The position numbers and the translations under genes were made by a program. Positions 20,901 to 30,357 of a stretch of 43,538 bases of DNA are shown here, in pieces. The stretch spans positions 1-43,538 of the forward strand of contig JADNRY010000498.1 in NCBI GenBank assembly GCA_015501585.1, read 5' to 3'. The DNA is from Rhodocollybia butyracea (taxonomy: Eukaryota; Basidiomycota; Agaricomycetes; Agaricales; Omphalotaceae). The notes under the pieces were generated by a model. The model saw nothing but the letters and a program-made list of their open reading frames with translations, was not told the DNA's origin and did not search any database. Position 1 is the stretch's first letter. Each line of letters starts with the position of its first letter.

Positions 20901-21519
20901 CACCCGACCCGACATTGCTTATGCCGTTATAAAACTCTCACAGTATTCGGCGAATCCAAACCCAGACCACCTGGCCAAAGCACTTTACATTGTGCGCTAC
21001 TTAATTGGGACTTCTACTTACGTACTTGTCTTTGATGGTAGATCTGACCATGGCTTCTTAGCCTATTGTGATTCTGACTGGGCGTCAGATCCAGATGATC
21101 GAAAATCCCATACTGGGATGATTATCAAACTCGCCACAGGTCCAATCTGCTGGACTTCTCATAAACAGAAAACAGTTGCTCTTTCATCGACTGAAGCCAA
21201 ATACATGGCTTTATCTGATTCATGTAGACAACTTATGTGGCTCAAGTCCCTCTTTTCTGAGATTGGAATTACTATCGCTGTATTGCCCTTATGTGGTGAT
21301 AATCAAGGATCAATCTTTCTAGGATCTAATCCTGTACAAGAAAGAAGAACCAAGCATATTGATATATGATATCATTATATCAGAGAATGCATCGAATCAA
21401 AAGAAATAGAACTCTTCTATGTTCCTACTGATGATAATGTCGCAGATCTTCTCACGAAGAACCTTGCACTTGTCAAGTTTCAGAAATTCCGTAACAGTCT
21501 AGGAATTCTCTTTAACTGA
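17920..21519 (+). pseudogene. pol: Copia pol: protease, integrase, reverse transcriptase, RNase H (one in-frame stop)
   Basis: The frame is open for 1149 codons (17920-21369). The protease motif DSGAS is at residues 14-18. The integrase zinc-binding region has His residues near 152 and Cys187/Cys190; the catalytic core is Asp217, Asp279 and Glu315 (35 residues between the last two, as expected). The reverse transcriptase has YVDD at residues 883-886, and RNase H has the CDSDWA block near residue 1050. TGA at 21367-21369 interrupts the conserved KHIDI-x-YH region; the same frame then stays open for 49 codons to a natural-looking stop at 21517-21519. Pol lies in the +1 frame relative to gag, and the link would be near the gag stop. 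A long Pro-rich linker separates integrase and reverse transcriptase, and the acidic-basic pattern is otherwise normal. Confidence 0.93.
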
Positions 21520-21602
21520 TTTGTCATAGACTGTGCAATATGTCTATAAACTATAATGCCGTTTAAAGTCGATAAAAATTATACTTCTTAGCTACAATTC
21601 TT

Positions 21603-21614
21603 AGCAAGGGGGAG
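21603..21614 (+). other. Polypurine tract of the Copia element
   Basis: AGCAAGGGGGAG lies immediately before the 3' LTR and would prime plus-strand synthesis. Confidence 0.85.
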
Positions 21615-22130
21615 TGTTGAAACTAGATTACCGCTTATGAGTCGTATCTAATCAGTAATGTGAGTTGACTAGACGCACTTGCTATACGATTGATGAACTG
21701 TCGATATATGCTATGTTGAAACTCACCCTCAAACACTAGACGCAGCCTCTACGCAGGTTCATATAGATGTAGTCAATTATGCCATTCGCTATTAGTCTTA
21801 TGATACATAGCTTGTACGCTGCCTTGCAGTACCTATGAACAATACCTATAGAATTACCATACGGACTCCATCTTCTAGGGTACATTATGCACATGTATAT
21901 GCACTATGTTTAGCAGTACGACTCAAGTAGACTCATACATTGTTATAGGGTTTATTATATTCTGTAGTATAAATACTGTAGATATTTTCCTGTAACAATA
22001 ACCAAGAATCCTACTATTTGTCTGGACACTTGTTCTGCTCTCAACAAGCACTCTTACAACTCCTGTAACATCCTTACACTCTCAGGTGAGTATGCTGTGG
22101 ACCTTGTGTTGACTGACCGCTGTTTCTACA
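21615..22130 (+). repeat. 3' LTR of the Ty1/Copia element
   Basis: This 516-bp copy of the 5' LTR follows the polypurine tract directly and has the same TG..CA ends. The single difference seen is C in the 5' copy and T here (AGATGTAG then C/T then CAATTATG). Confidence 0.95.
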
Positions 22131-22135
22131 GTGTC

Positions 22136-22918
22136 TATACTCGAGTTGATTTTTTTGACCCATTCGAGAGAGTGTTCATGATGAAAATAAATAATTTTAC
22201 TTCCTGTTAGATGTGCCAGGCGCGGAATCGAGGGGTTTCTCAAAGATACATCACAAGCTGAGGTTTTTATACCTGTAAAGTTGTAAATTGACAATAGTAT
22301 GACAACAGGACTTGTACCTGCCACGCCCTTGGCGATGGCCCACACTCGCAAGTATTAGCAGTGTCATAGGTTGCACCTGGAGGAGCTGTGATGCAGAGAT
22401 TCCATTTTGTTGAAGACCTATATGCACACGTATATTGTTCTACTTCAGCCTGACTGAAGTAGGCTGCGAGAGAATGGTTCCAGAATTGCCGATCTCAAGC
22501 GTTTCATTTGGAAATGATTACAGTTGTGCCAGCAATCCGGTGATGGGACTCGGTCATGTCAGTGGGGCATGTCAGTGGGGCAAGCAGTTTATCAATTATC
22601 ACTCATGCCAGTCCATACCAACTGCAACAACAGTTGCAGTCTTGATAGCCTGGCAGACACATACATGCGTGCGTAGCTGTGGCTCCTAGACCTTGGATTA
22701 CAATTGGCAGCAATTAGCAGTAAGTAGTGCCTGCAAACTGTCTTGCAGATTACCAAAGTGTCCTTTTCATTAGCTGAGTAGTCTATGATTTGTAGGGTTA
22801 CATATTATAGGGGAGCTGTAGTAGTAACAATACATAGGACTGAAAGCACCACATCCGTCCGTAATCTAAACTAAAAATTCTACTATTTTACGAAGTTGAT
22901 ATTCTGAGAAATGAATAA
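22136..22918. other. Intergenic, no gene recognised
   Basis: This is the stretch between the Copia insertion and the 3' end of the Zn2Cys6 gene. It holds short unrelated frames, a small palindrome at about 22440-22462 (CTACTTCAG..CTGAAGTAG) and a direct repeat GTCAGTGGGGCA(T/A)G near 22558-22580. No family was identified. Confidence 0.45.
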
Positions 22919-24820
22919 TCAAATTTTGAAAAGATAATCAAATATCCAAACGTACTCATAAACATACAGGTTTCTGAAAACCTGGAGATAACGGCAACGC
23001 CCTTTTGTAAAGTCTCTTGGAGCGCCACTGAACCACTGTGATCGTCCTTGCTCCTCAATCTTCTCACTTCGTCGGTAAGAATCTCGTAAGCCAGCTTCCA
23101 GATGTTCTGCGATTAAGTGAGCTATATACTGGCAATCCAAACGAGAAAGAATCGAGACTCACTCCCATGACTGGATTGATATGTCGGATTTTATCGAGTG
23201 AAGGAGACACAAGCAACGTTACAACGGTTTGTGCGGATGATAGAATAGACTGAGATCGGACGGAGGCGTCTTCATGATCCTCCCCACTTCTGAACGGAAA
23301 GATTCTGAGAATTTCAATATTCGCTGCATGGCCCATGCTATGAGCCTTCAAAATTCTGATACACTTTTCAGGTGTAGGATTAGGAATATCTTGGAAGGGA
23401 GTCAACTCGGATATGAAGTTTGCTATCCATCTTCGAGTGTGTGTATAGGTAATAAGAAAGTTCGCGCACTGGTCCGGAGCTAAGCAAAGTATTTAGATCC
23501 GACAGAGCATCGGAGGCCTTATTTGGGAAAGGGAGAATGGACGTACTTGATGATGGGTCAGCAGCTGCAAGTGCACCAGCTTTTTCCCAACAGTATACCG
23601 CTTTTGCCAGCATTGCTAAAGTGGATTCACCGCGGTCTTTGGTTGGAGCTCCCATGAAGAAATTCAAGACTGTAAAAGAGTATCCCTCGGCATTGAAACT
23701 TCCTCCCTGTAAAATCATCGATAAGAATGTTCAGGTTATTTGCCAGACCACTTCAACTACTTGCCTGCTCATAGAATTCTTGCTCCTGGGGCCAAGGCGT
23801 GTCCAACTGAGCTCCAGGAACATCAAATGGACACGTCATTTCCGAAAACGTCTCTAGCGCTGCTGCCCATGATCTGTCGAACATAAATCCAGTCCAACAG
23901 CACAAAATCCGTTCGCCCTCTTCAATACAATCCGCGGGAGGAGGAACTGATGTGGATACCCCAATATAATTAAAACGGGGGGCCTGATTCGACCGAATTT
24001 TGTTGAGTCCACTGGCTACCATCAGTGAAAGACCGCGGCTTGTATGGTATCTTCCTTCCACGACTTTTCCCACCGAAAAGAAGTATCGAGCGAAGAGGAA
24101 TTCAGATTGAAGAGTGTCTAGGATTTTGCTAGGAGCGTTTGTAGAGAGTGCACCCGTGGTCTTTTGAGAAGCAGAGGTAAAAAGGTGACCTTTTAAACGT
24201 TTTTGTAGTGCAGTATCTTGGGAGAGGTGTACGCCCCATAGATATACGACACTCATCAATGCTTCCGTGGGACGACCAGCATGACCACTCGGTAGTAGTG
24301 CTGAAGCACGGAATCGCGTTGGATTGAGAAAAAACCCCAGCTCGGACGCGCTGTTCATGAAGGTGTCAACGCTAGAGTATTCGAGTTGTTCAATCGGGTT
24401 AGCACTATGCTTGAAGCTAAACGAACTTACATATGGCGTACGGTTTGTGCCGAAAGCCCCTTCAACGGGTCAATCGGTGTTACAGTTACAGTTTGCTGAT
24501 AAGGTTGGTGCAGACGAATCCTTGTCGATGAGAACCCCCGACGGTCTTCTAGCTCTTGAAGACGAGCTTGGAGGCGATCTATATCACTCTGCAGGATTTC
24601 CACTTGCGAACGCTGGTTTTTATCGATATACTCGCACTCGTCTCCGGCGTTGAAGCGTTCACATTCGCTGCATACTGGTTTCTTTCTGTTGCACCTCTGT
24701 ATAATAAATTTGAACATTGTTAGTTCCACTGCCAGATAGGGGAGGGCAGCTTACCAGTTTTCTTTTGCGACAGCGTGAACATGCATTCCTTGAAAAGTTT
24801 TCAGTGGAAGTGTTAGACAT
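22919..24820 (-). CDS. Zn(II)2Cys6 fungal transcription factor
   Basis: Minus-strand exons 24820-24755, 24696-24431, 24371-23765, 23706-23547, 23479-23163 and 23128-22919 join in frame to about 541 residues. The binuclear zinc cluster is complete once intron 1 is removed: Cys14, 17, 24, 31, 34 and 43 with spacing 2-6-6-2-8 and the usual Arg/Lys-rich loop. A coiled-coil-like segment (about 46-75) follows and may mediate dimerisation. The rest is a hydrophobic regulatory domain of the fungal-specific type, ending with an INPVMG segment near residue 470. It should bind CGG-type sites in the nucleus; targets are unknown. Intron 3 is GC..AG with a strong CAG/GCAAGT donor. Intron 5 as drawn is only 34 nt, so the last exon is uncertain; using the next AG would end the protein about 470 residues in. 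Fragments of this gene lie antisense after DUF6533 copies C, D and E. Confidence 0.87.
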
Positions 24821-24875
24821 TGGGGCACGATAGGCTAGGATAGGACAGACAAGGTAACAAGCGACTCTGCGGGCA

Positions 24876-24881
24876 TATATA
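24876..24881 (-). promoter_or_regulatory. TATA-like box of the Zn2Cys6 gene
   Basis: TATATA on the minus strand lies 56 nt upstream of the chosen ATG and supports it as the start. Confidence 0.4.
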
Positions 24882-25049
24882 CCGGTACCATTGCTAGACT
24901 GGGATAGAGAAAAATTGGAGAGGCAAACCAGAAATTATTACCGACCGTCCGCGCATGAGCATCGGACTTCTCCAGCCAGTATTCTCATCTCATCCTATCC
25001 TACAGCCTACTCCATCGGAGATGACTTAGCAGGACTTACCTACTAAACC

Positions 25050-25890
25050 AAAACTCTTCCACACCGTCAACTCGAGGAATTTTTGGCATGGTATATTAGT
25101 TGTTAATGGAAGAAAAAAGGCAAGAAAGACTGGGAGCCTCAGGCTCAGTAGATTTAAAGATACGATAATTACCAGGAACAGCTCAACCATGGGCTGTTCG
25201 GTCAGTTGACAAGATGCGCGCCCGCTGATAAACGCCGATGCCGTATGACTATAAGTGGTTAAACTATTACCCATCCAGCCTCCAACTGTAACCACACCTC
25301 AAACACGAGTACATTCAAGCGAAGTACATATACTGTATTTACGCAGTACGCCAACTTCTAAAAGAGTTGACGATTTTAACATTATGAACATCCAGAAACA
25401 TTGAGGCCCTACACAGGAAAATGGATTTAAAAAGGTATAATTGACGTCGGATGGGGTAAAAGGTAAAAGAGGTAAAAAAAGATAGGAGATAAATTCTAAA
25501 CGGGCAAATGCAAGTACCTGCTCACATCACATATATCAGGTTCCCAAGCGAAACTAAAGGCACAACTTATCTTGAGCAGCTGAAATCGGGAAAGCGAAGC
25601 GCCGTTTTGAAAAAAGCGCGATGAATGAAACGGGGCGGTAGGAGTGAGGAGTTTGCGTGGGTGCGGGTAGTACAGATGAGGTACGATTCGTCTATTACTG
25701 GGCTTTTTTCTGGTGAAGACGAAGCAGGTCACGGTGTATCATCCGTGGAGAAAGGGAGTGAAAGGGAGTGGAAGGCGTGTGAAATTACTGGTGAAGGACG
25801 TTGGAGGAACCTTGGGTTTGCTGGAAAGAAATGCAAGTCGCCAATAGCTACTATGTTTATATACCGCCGTATGGATTAGCTTCAGCCCTT
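25050..25890. repeat. Tandem duplication, left unit (carries 3' codons of a lost membrane-protein copy)
   Basis: This unit aligns with about 25890-26730 in direct orientation at an offset of about 830-850 bp. Shared blocks include TCCACACCGTC at 25058 and 25899, GTACGCCAAC, GCAAGTACCTGC, TCAGGTTCCC, GAAGCGCCGTTTT and TATACCGCCGTATG at about 25861 and 26711. At the right end, minus strand, it still encodes AEANPYGGI plus stop, clearly related to the last codons (DEADAYGGI) of the gene at 26708-28076. It is therefore the 3'-flanking part of a duplicated copy whose coding region has been lost. No gene of its own is seen. Confidence 0.7.
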
Positions 25891-26707
25891 ACCTCCTATC
25901 CACACCGTCGACTCTAGGAATTAGCATAGCGAATAAAATTGTAGCCGGCAGGAAGAAGGGGGACGTCATTACCAGGAATAACACCTCCGTGGGCAGTTCG
26001 GTCATTGGATACCATCGCCGAGTGATAGATGTTGAACGATGCCGTATCATACTTGCTGTAAAATTACCTCCAAAATTACCTCTAACCTCCGACCAAAATC
26101 ACAAACCACGAATGCATTCAAGCCAAGTATATTACACAGTACGCCAACCAAAGAAGGAAGACGATGAGAACATTATACACGCTCAAGAACATCGTTAACA
26201 TCGAGGTCCTACATAAGTAAAAGAATAAAAAAAGGTATAACTGAAGGTGGACGTCGAATGGGGTGAAAAAGAGAAGAAAATACTTGGGGGGTCGAAGAGA
26301 GAAGATATGGATGTCGTGTAAACGTTCAAACGTTCGAATGCAAGTACCTGCCAACACTGCTCACATCACATGTGGTATCAGGTTCCCGACGACAACGAAA
26401 CAAAAAACAAAACGTTTCTTGAGTGGTTGAGATCGGGAAGGGGAAGCGCCGTTTTCAAGAAGAAAAAAAAGGTGATGAAATGGGATGGGGCGGGGTAGAT
26501 GGGGGAGTTTACGCGGGTGCGGGTGCGGGTACAGATGAGGTACAGTCCGTCGATTACAGGTTTGCTGATGGTCAAGACGAAGGCATCCATGAAGAAGGGG
26601 AGCGGAAGGGATGTGAAATTGATAAAAAGTGGAACGTTGAAGGAGGAAGCGTGGAACCCAAAAATTACTGGAAAAAAAATGCGAGTCGCGAGATCGGCGA
26701 ATAGTGC
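25891..26707. repeat. Tandem duplication, right unit (3' flank of the membrane-protein gene)
   Basis: This is the second copy of the roughly 840-bp unit, abutting the stop codon of the minus-strand gene at 26708 and probably serving as its 3' UTR and terminator region. The two units have diverged noticeably, including a (GCGGGT)n expansion at about 26513-26528 here (GCGGGTGCGGGTGCGGGT). Open frames are not conserved between units, so none is called as a gene. Confidence 0.65.
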
Positions 26708-28076
26708 TCATATACCGCCGTATGCATCAGCTTCATCATAGCTGATACTAGGTTGAGTAGCGTGGTAACCGGAGGGATGGGCTCCAGCTGTGTGATAAGC
26801 CTGAACACCGTACTGATCGCCATACGCAGCATGCGCTTCACCGACGACGAAAGGGTTATGAGTTGCATTTTCAACCGGAGCCTGACCAAAGGTATATTGT
26901 GGTTTAGGCTGAAGCGGAGAGCGCTGCATGGGAACAGCAGCATCAGCGGCGGCGGTGGGACTTTGATCATAGTATTGTTGACCAGGTTGATCACGGAAGA
27001 AGTCGTGATTAATTTCGAAGCCGCTGGGGTTATCGATACCTGCGGTGTCTTCCTGCTGGATGCGGTATGCACCCGCGCCAGCCATGCCAGGTCCGGTACT
27101 GCTAGTGACAGAGTTGGTGTAATTGTTTTCTCTGTTTTGGACCATTTGTGGCGGGCGAGGCACGGCGCCAAATTCATCATCATCCAAGATCATAGCCGAA
27201 CGACGGAATTGAGCAGCCTCGAATTTAGCGGCACGCTTCCTCTTGTTGATGCGACGCTAGAAGATTTTGTTGAGTTAAAGAACACGCACGCTTAGAATAT
27301 TGCATACCAAGATACAGGCAAGAATGACTCCGAGGATTGCAAGACCAGCCAAGCCACCTGCGATTCCTCCGACTATAGCACCAGTATTGAGGTCTCCTGA
27401 GGTGGAAGAAGTGCTTGTGGCACTAGGAGCCGAAGACGACGATAAAACGATTGAATCAAGCGAAGCGGGTCGATCCTGCGTAGTAAAACCCTGCGTAGGA
27501 ATCACAGTTGAGAAATGAGTCTAGTACGCGTTAGTTTTGCGATCTCGTAGAAGCAAACAAGTCACCTACACTGGTGGAAGTTGAGATAGGAGCGGACGGG
27601 CTGGTGGATGAAGATGTGGAAACCTGGGACGTGGTAGAAGGCACAGTGTTCGAGGTAGCGGGAGGCGAAGAAGAAGTGGACGTCGGCGTAGTAGACGAGG
27701 TTGTAGTCACAGGCGTGCTGGGGGCTGAAGAAGTGGTCACGGGTGGAGAACTAGTGCTCTGGTCGGTAGATGCGGGCGTATTCGGGGAATTACTACTGCT
27801 AGTAGGGGTGCCTGGGGCTTCAAAGATATGAGTACATTGTATTATTCAACAGATATAGCGCATACCAGATTGAGAAGGAGTTGGAGTGGCGCTAGCAGGA
27901 GTAGAGCTGGAACCATTATTGTTAGGATTGTTAGAATTGGTGTTTCCAGGACCATTTCCAGGACCATTTCCAGGACCACCGCTGTCTGAGTTCGCAGCAG
28001 AATTCGCACGAGCGTTAGGTAAAGCACGGCGAGTGTGCATCATACGACGCTCTGCAGAAGATTTGTGAAGAGACAT
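26708..28076 (-). CDS. Ser/Thr-rich single-pass membrane protein, paralogue 1
   Basis: Minus-strand exons 28076-27866, 27817-27570, 27520-27308 and 27256-26708 give 406 residues. The N-terminal part is Asn/Gly-rich with three GPGN repeats and no clear signal peptide. Residues about 71-195 are Ser/Thr/Pro-rich, probably a glycosylated extracellular stalk. A Gly-rich transmembrane helix (about 199-224) is followed by a basic stop-transfer segment (RRINKRKR, from 225) and a long polar cytoplasmic tail ending DEADAYGGI. The layout recalls fungal Mid2/Wsc-like or syndecan-like surface proteins, but no such domain was recognised and the function is unknown. It shares exon count, intron phases (1, 0, 0) and the tail motifs FRRSA and DAYGG with the divergent gene at 30358-31818. 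Confidence 0.83.
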
Positions 28077-28326
28077 GAAAAGGTTCGATTAAGATGGTTC
28101 AAATTCAAAGTTTAGCGTTTAAGGACCGTATAGAATCAAAAGAATGTGGTGAAAAGAGAAGGAGCCAAGTCGCCAGGTTGGTGAAAGACTTGGACTCGGT
28201 TCGTACTCGATGGCTTGGTTGATGGTAGACAGAAACTGAAAAAGAACAAAGAAATTAGCGGTAAGCGTGATTGCGTAATCAGGCGTTTCATGTCCTGTGG
28301 CGAGAATCTGATTCTGCCACACTTTA
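28077..28326. promoter_or_regulatory. Upstream region of paralogue 1
   Basis: This is the 250-bp gap between the paralogue 1 start and the MITE. It presumably contains the promoter, but no TATA box or operator could be picked out. Confidence 0.3.
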
Positions 28327-28850
28327 GGGCCTGTTCGGCAACACGAATCTAGATTTTGTTGGGATTTTGCCAGGTATTGCCACCATATAAAAAAGCCATC
28401 AAACATTTGTAAGTATTACTCAGATCAGCTGATTGAGCGCTCCGTGTAAACGCGCATGCTGTCAGCTGCTGTCAGACGTTTCTTCTGTGTTGAGGTCAAC
28501 ACCCCGCTCGATGCTCAGACATGCCCGCCGCTCTCAAATATAATTTTCACTTTAGGCTTCACTAACCTGGACAATATAGAGAAACAGAATCACTTTTCCA
28601 ATAACATACAATTACATTAAATTTGAAAGACGATGGCAAGAACGCGTTGGTCACTGGGTGGCATTGCTGAGAGTGGTCGGGATGACTTGCGGGAACGTCG
28701 GTCAACAGCCTCAGGAGTTATGTCATTTTATGTCATTTCCAAAGACCCATGGCGACCGGCCAGCTGATCCGAACCTTTTATATTAAATGTTCAAAATCTC
28801 GCATTTGGCAAAATCGAACAAAATCCAGATTCGTGTTGCCGAACAGGCCC
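28327..28850. mobile_element. Tourist/Harbinger-like MITE (524 bp)
   Basis: The ends form a long imperfect inverted repeat of about 47 bp beginning GGGCCTGTTCGGCAACACG at 28327; the complement ends at 28850. Both ends are flanked by TTA (28324-28326 and 28851-28853), the 3-bp target-site duplication typical of PIF/Harbinger and Tourist elements, and the GGGCCTGTT terminus also fits. No transposase is encoded. It lies upstream of paralogue 1 and could affect its promoter. The family name is inferred from ends and duplication only. Confidence 0.68.
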
Positions 28851-28853
28851 TTA

Positions 28854-30357
28854 TGATTTATTGCTCGATAAATTGATGGCACTTAGAGCTGGTTTCAAAT
28901 CAAAGCCAAAAGGTACGTAACCCTGGTTACTCCCAGCAAACTATCCTCCCCGAGATGTAAGTACTACTTAGTTTACAAGCGAACGACTTTTCTTCGCTAA
29001 CTACAAGACGGCTTGCCAGAGCTAGCCAGGCTAACATAGGCCAATGTTATCGCCCACCAAAAATACCGCAAACCGCATGGTGGTCACTCGGACCAATGAA
29101 ATTATCTGGTGTCGATACTGTAGGTTAGCTTTCGCCCCCTTGCTCAGGGAAGAGGATTTGTTGGGATTCATTTTATTATCACAAACGATAATCTGTAACT
29201 GTTCGGATCCGAGTGCGTTCGCTCCTATCAGAAGCAGTCGGGGATGCCTGAAGTGGATGTCTCGCAGGATATCATCCATTCAAGGGGATAGCGTAGCCTC
29301 GACCTACAGTTCTCTCTCAACTGGGGATCATTTGGTACGCATCCAGGCAGGATTCACCGATGTTCAATAATGTACTATCACTGGTACAAGTAATGTTAAT
29401 GAGTGCGTGGCATCCATCCTCCGTTTCTGTTATACAGACCACCCTCCGAGACTTTCGTGCGTTACTCAGGTGCATAATTCTAAAGGAGATTTTCTTTATA
29501 ACGTTGAACATTTTTGTTGTTGGTCTGTCATCTTCATCAGCGTTTCAAAGCGGACTTGAGGCTGAGTGCGGTAAGAACGAGATACAGAGTACGACGTTTC
29601 ATCCAACGTTTTGTCCAACGTTTTGTCTTCAAAGACTCGTCAATGGCCCTATGGCATCTGATCTTCATCAGTGTTTCTCAGGCTGACCAAAGAAACAATG
29701 AAAATTTAGGATTAAAGTTACAGGTGGCAATGTCTGGGTGTTCAATGTGAGGTGATGAAGGAGGGGACACTCTAGAAGCACGGACTTGTCTCAAAGTAAG
29801 AGGGGAAGGGGGGACAGGGGGGACCCCTTGAGACTCATCAAAAGTGGAGCCGCCACCCTATGTTCATTGTTCGACTGCTCCAAAAGAATTTAAATTTTTC
29901 GTTCAGGCTCCCAGCCATAGCTAGTCATCTAGTAATGCTGTAGAGATTGAACTACCATGTTGCGCTCAACCTCCACCCACTCGCTCCCTCGCGTTCGAAC
30001 CCTATGCTCATCAAAAACCTTGCAAGCAAAACCCGTCTGCCACTCTTCCTGCTCGTAAAAATTGAGCGTCCTTTTTATTTGCTCCCGGCCTCGCCCCACA
30101 TGGGTCTTCAACTGTACATGTGTTTTATTATGCTCAGCTGGAAAAAAAGATTATTGACTGTTGGCGACAACCAAAACGACATCAAGTTGACAGTGTTGCC
30201 TGTGCCGAGCCGGCAAAAAAACGTGGAAATCATTTTCCCGGTTGTTCTTGAACTCTCATTTCCCAGCGACCTTCGCTACAGTTCACAGGCCAGGCTAATC
30301 CCTTCTTTCAACACCCACATTCTTTAGTCCTACTCTCTTTGCAACTCTTAAAACGTT
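28854..30357. other. Intergenic between divergent paralogues, no gene recognised
   Basis: Several open frames of about 60-108 codons exist on the plus strand (for example 29044-29370 and 29360-29686), but none shows a known motif or convincing splice joints. A near-direct repeat (CATCCAACGTTTTGTCCAACGTTTTGTC, in part) occurs near 29600-29626 and a G-rich tract at 29802-29822. The last few hundred bases should hold the promoter of the plus-strand paralogue; no TATA box is evident. Confidence 0.4.

Larger units (their letters stand above)
15408..22130 (+). mobile_element. Ty1/Copia LTR retrotransposon, young insertion, coding frames broken
   Basis: The 6723-bp element has two 516-bp LTRs differing at one site, a primer-binding site, gag, a pol in Copia order (protease, integrase, reverse transcriptase, RNase H) and a polypurine tract (21603-21614). 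The flanks are TTGTC on the left (15403-15407) and GTGTC on the right (22131-22135), a four-of-five match to a 5-bp target-site duplication. Near-identical LTRs indicate a recent insertion. The coding frames are not fully open: gag has a frameshift and pol a premature stop near its end. The element could be mobilised only in trans, unless the changes are sequence errors. It separates the DUF6533/hAT region from the Zn2Cys6 gene. Confidence 0.95.

Noticed and set aside
22435..22689. 84-codon plus-strand frame after the Copia element
   Set aside because: Starts in a small palindrome and contains a short direct repeat; no motif.
25625..26704. Plus-strand frames in the tandem duplication (25625-25879, 26423-26704)
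   Set aside because: The frames are not conserved between the two units, so selection for coding is absent; the sequence is better explained as 3' flank of the minus-strand gene.
29802..29822. G-rich tract as a possible quadruplex
   Set aside because: Only three G-runs are close enough; a fourth is missing.
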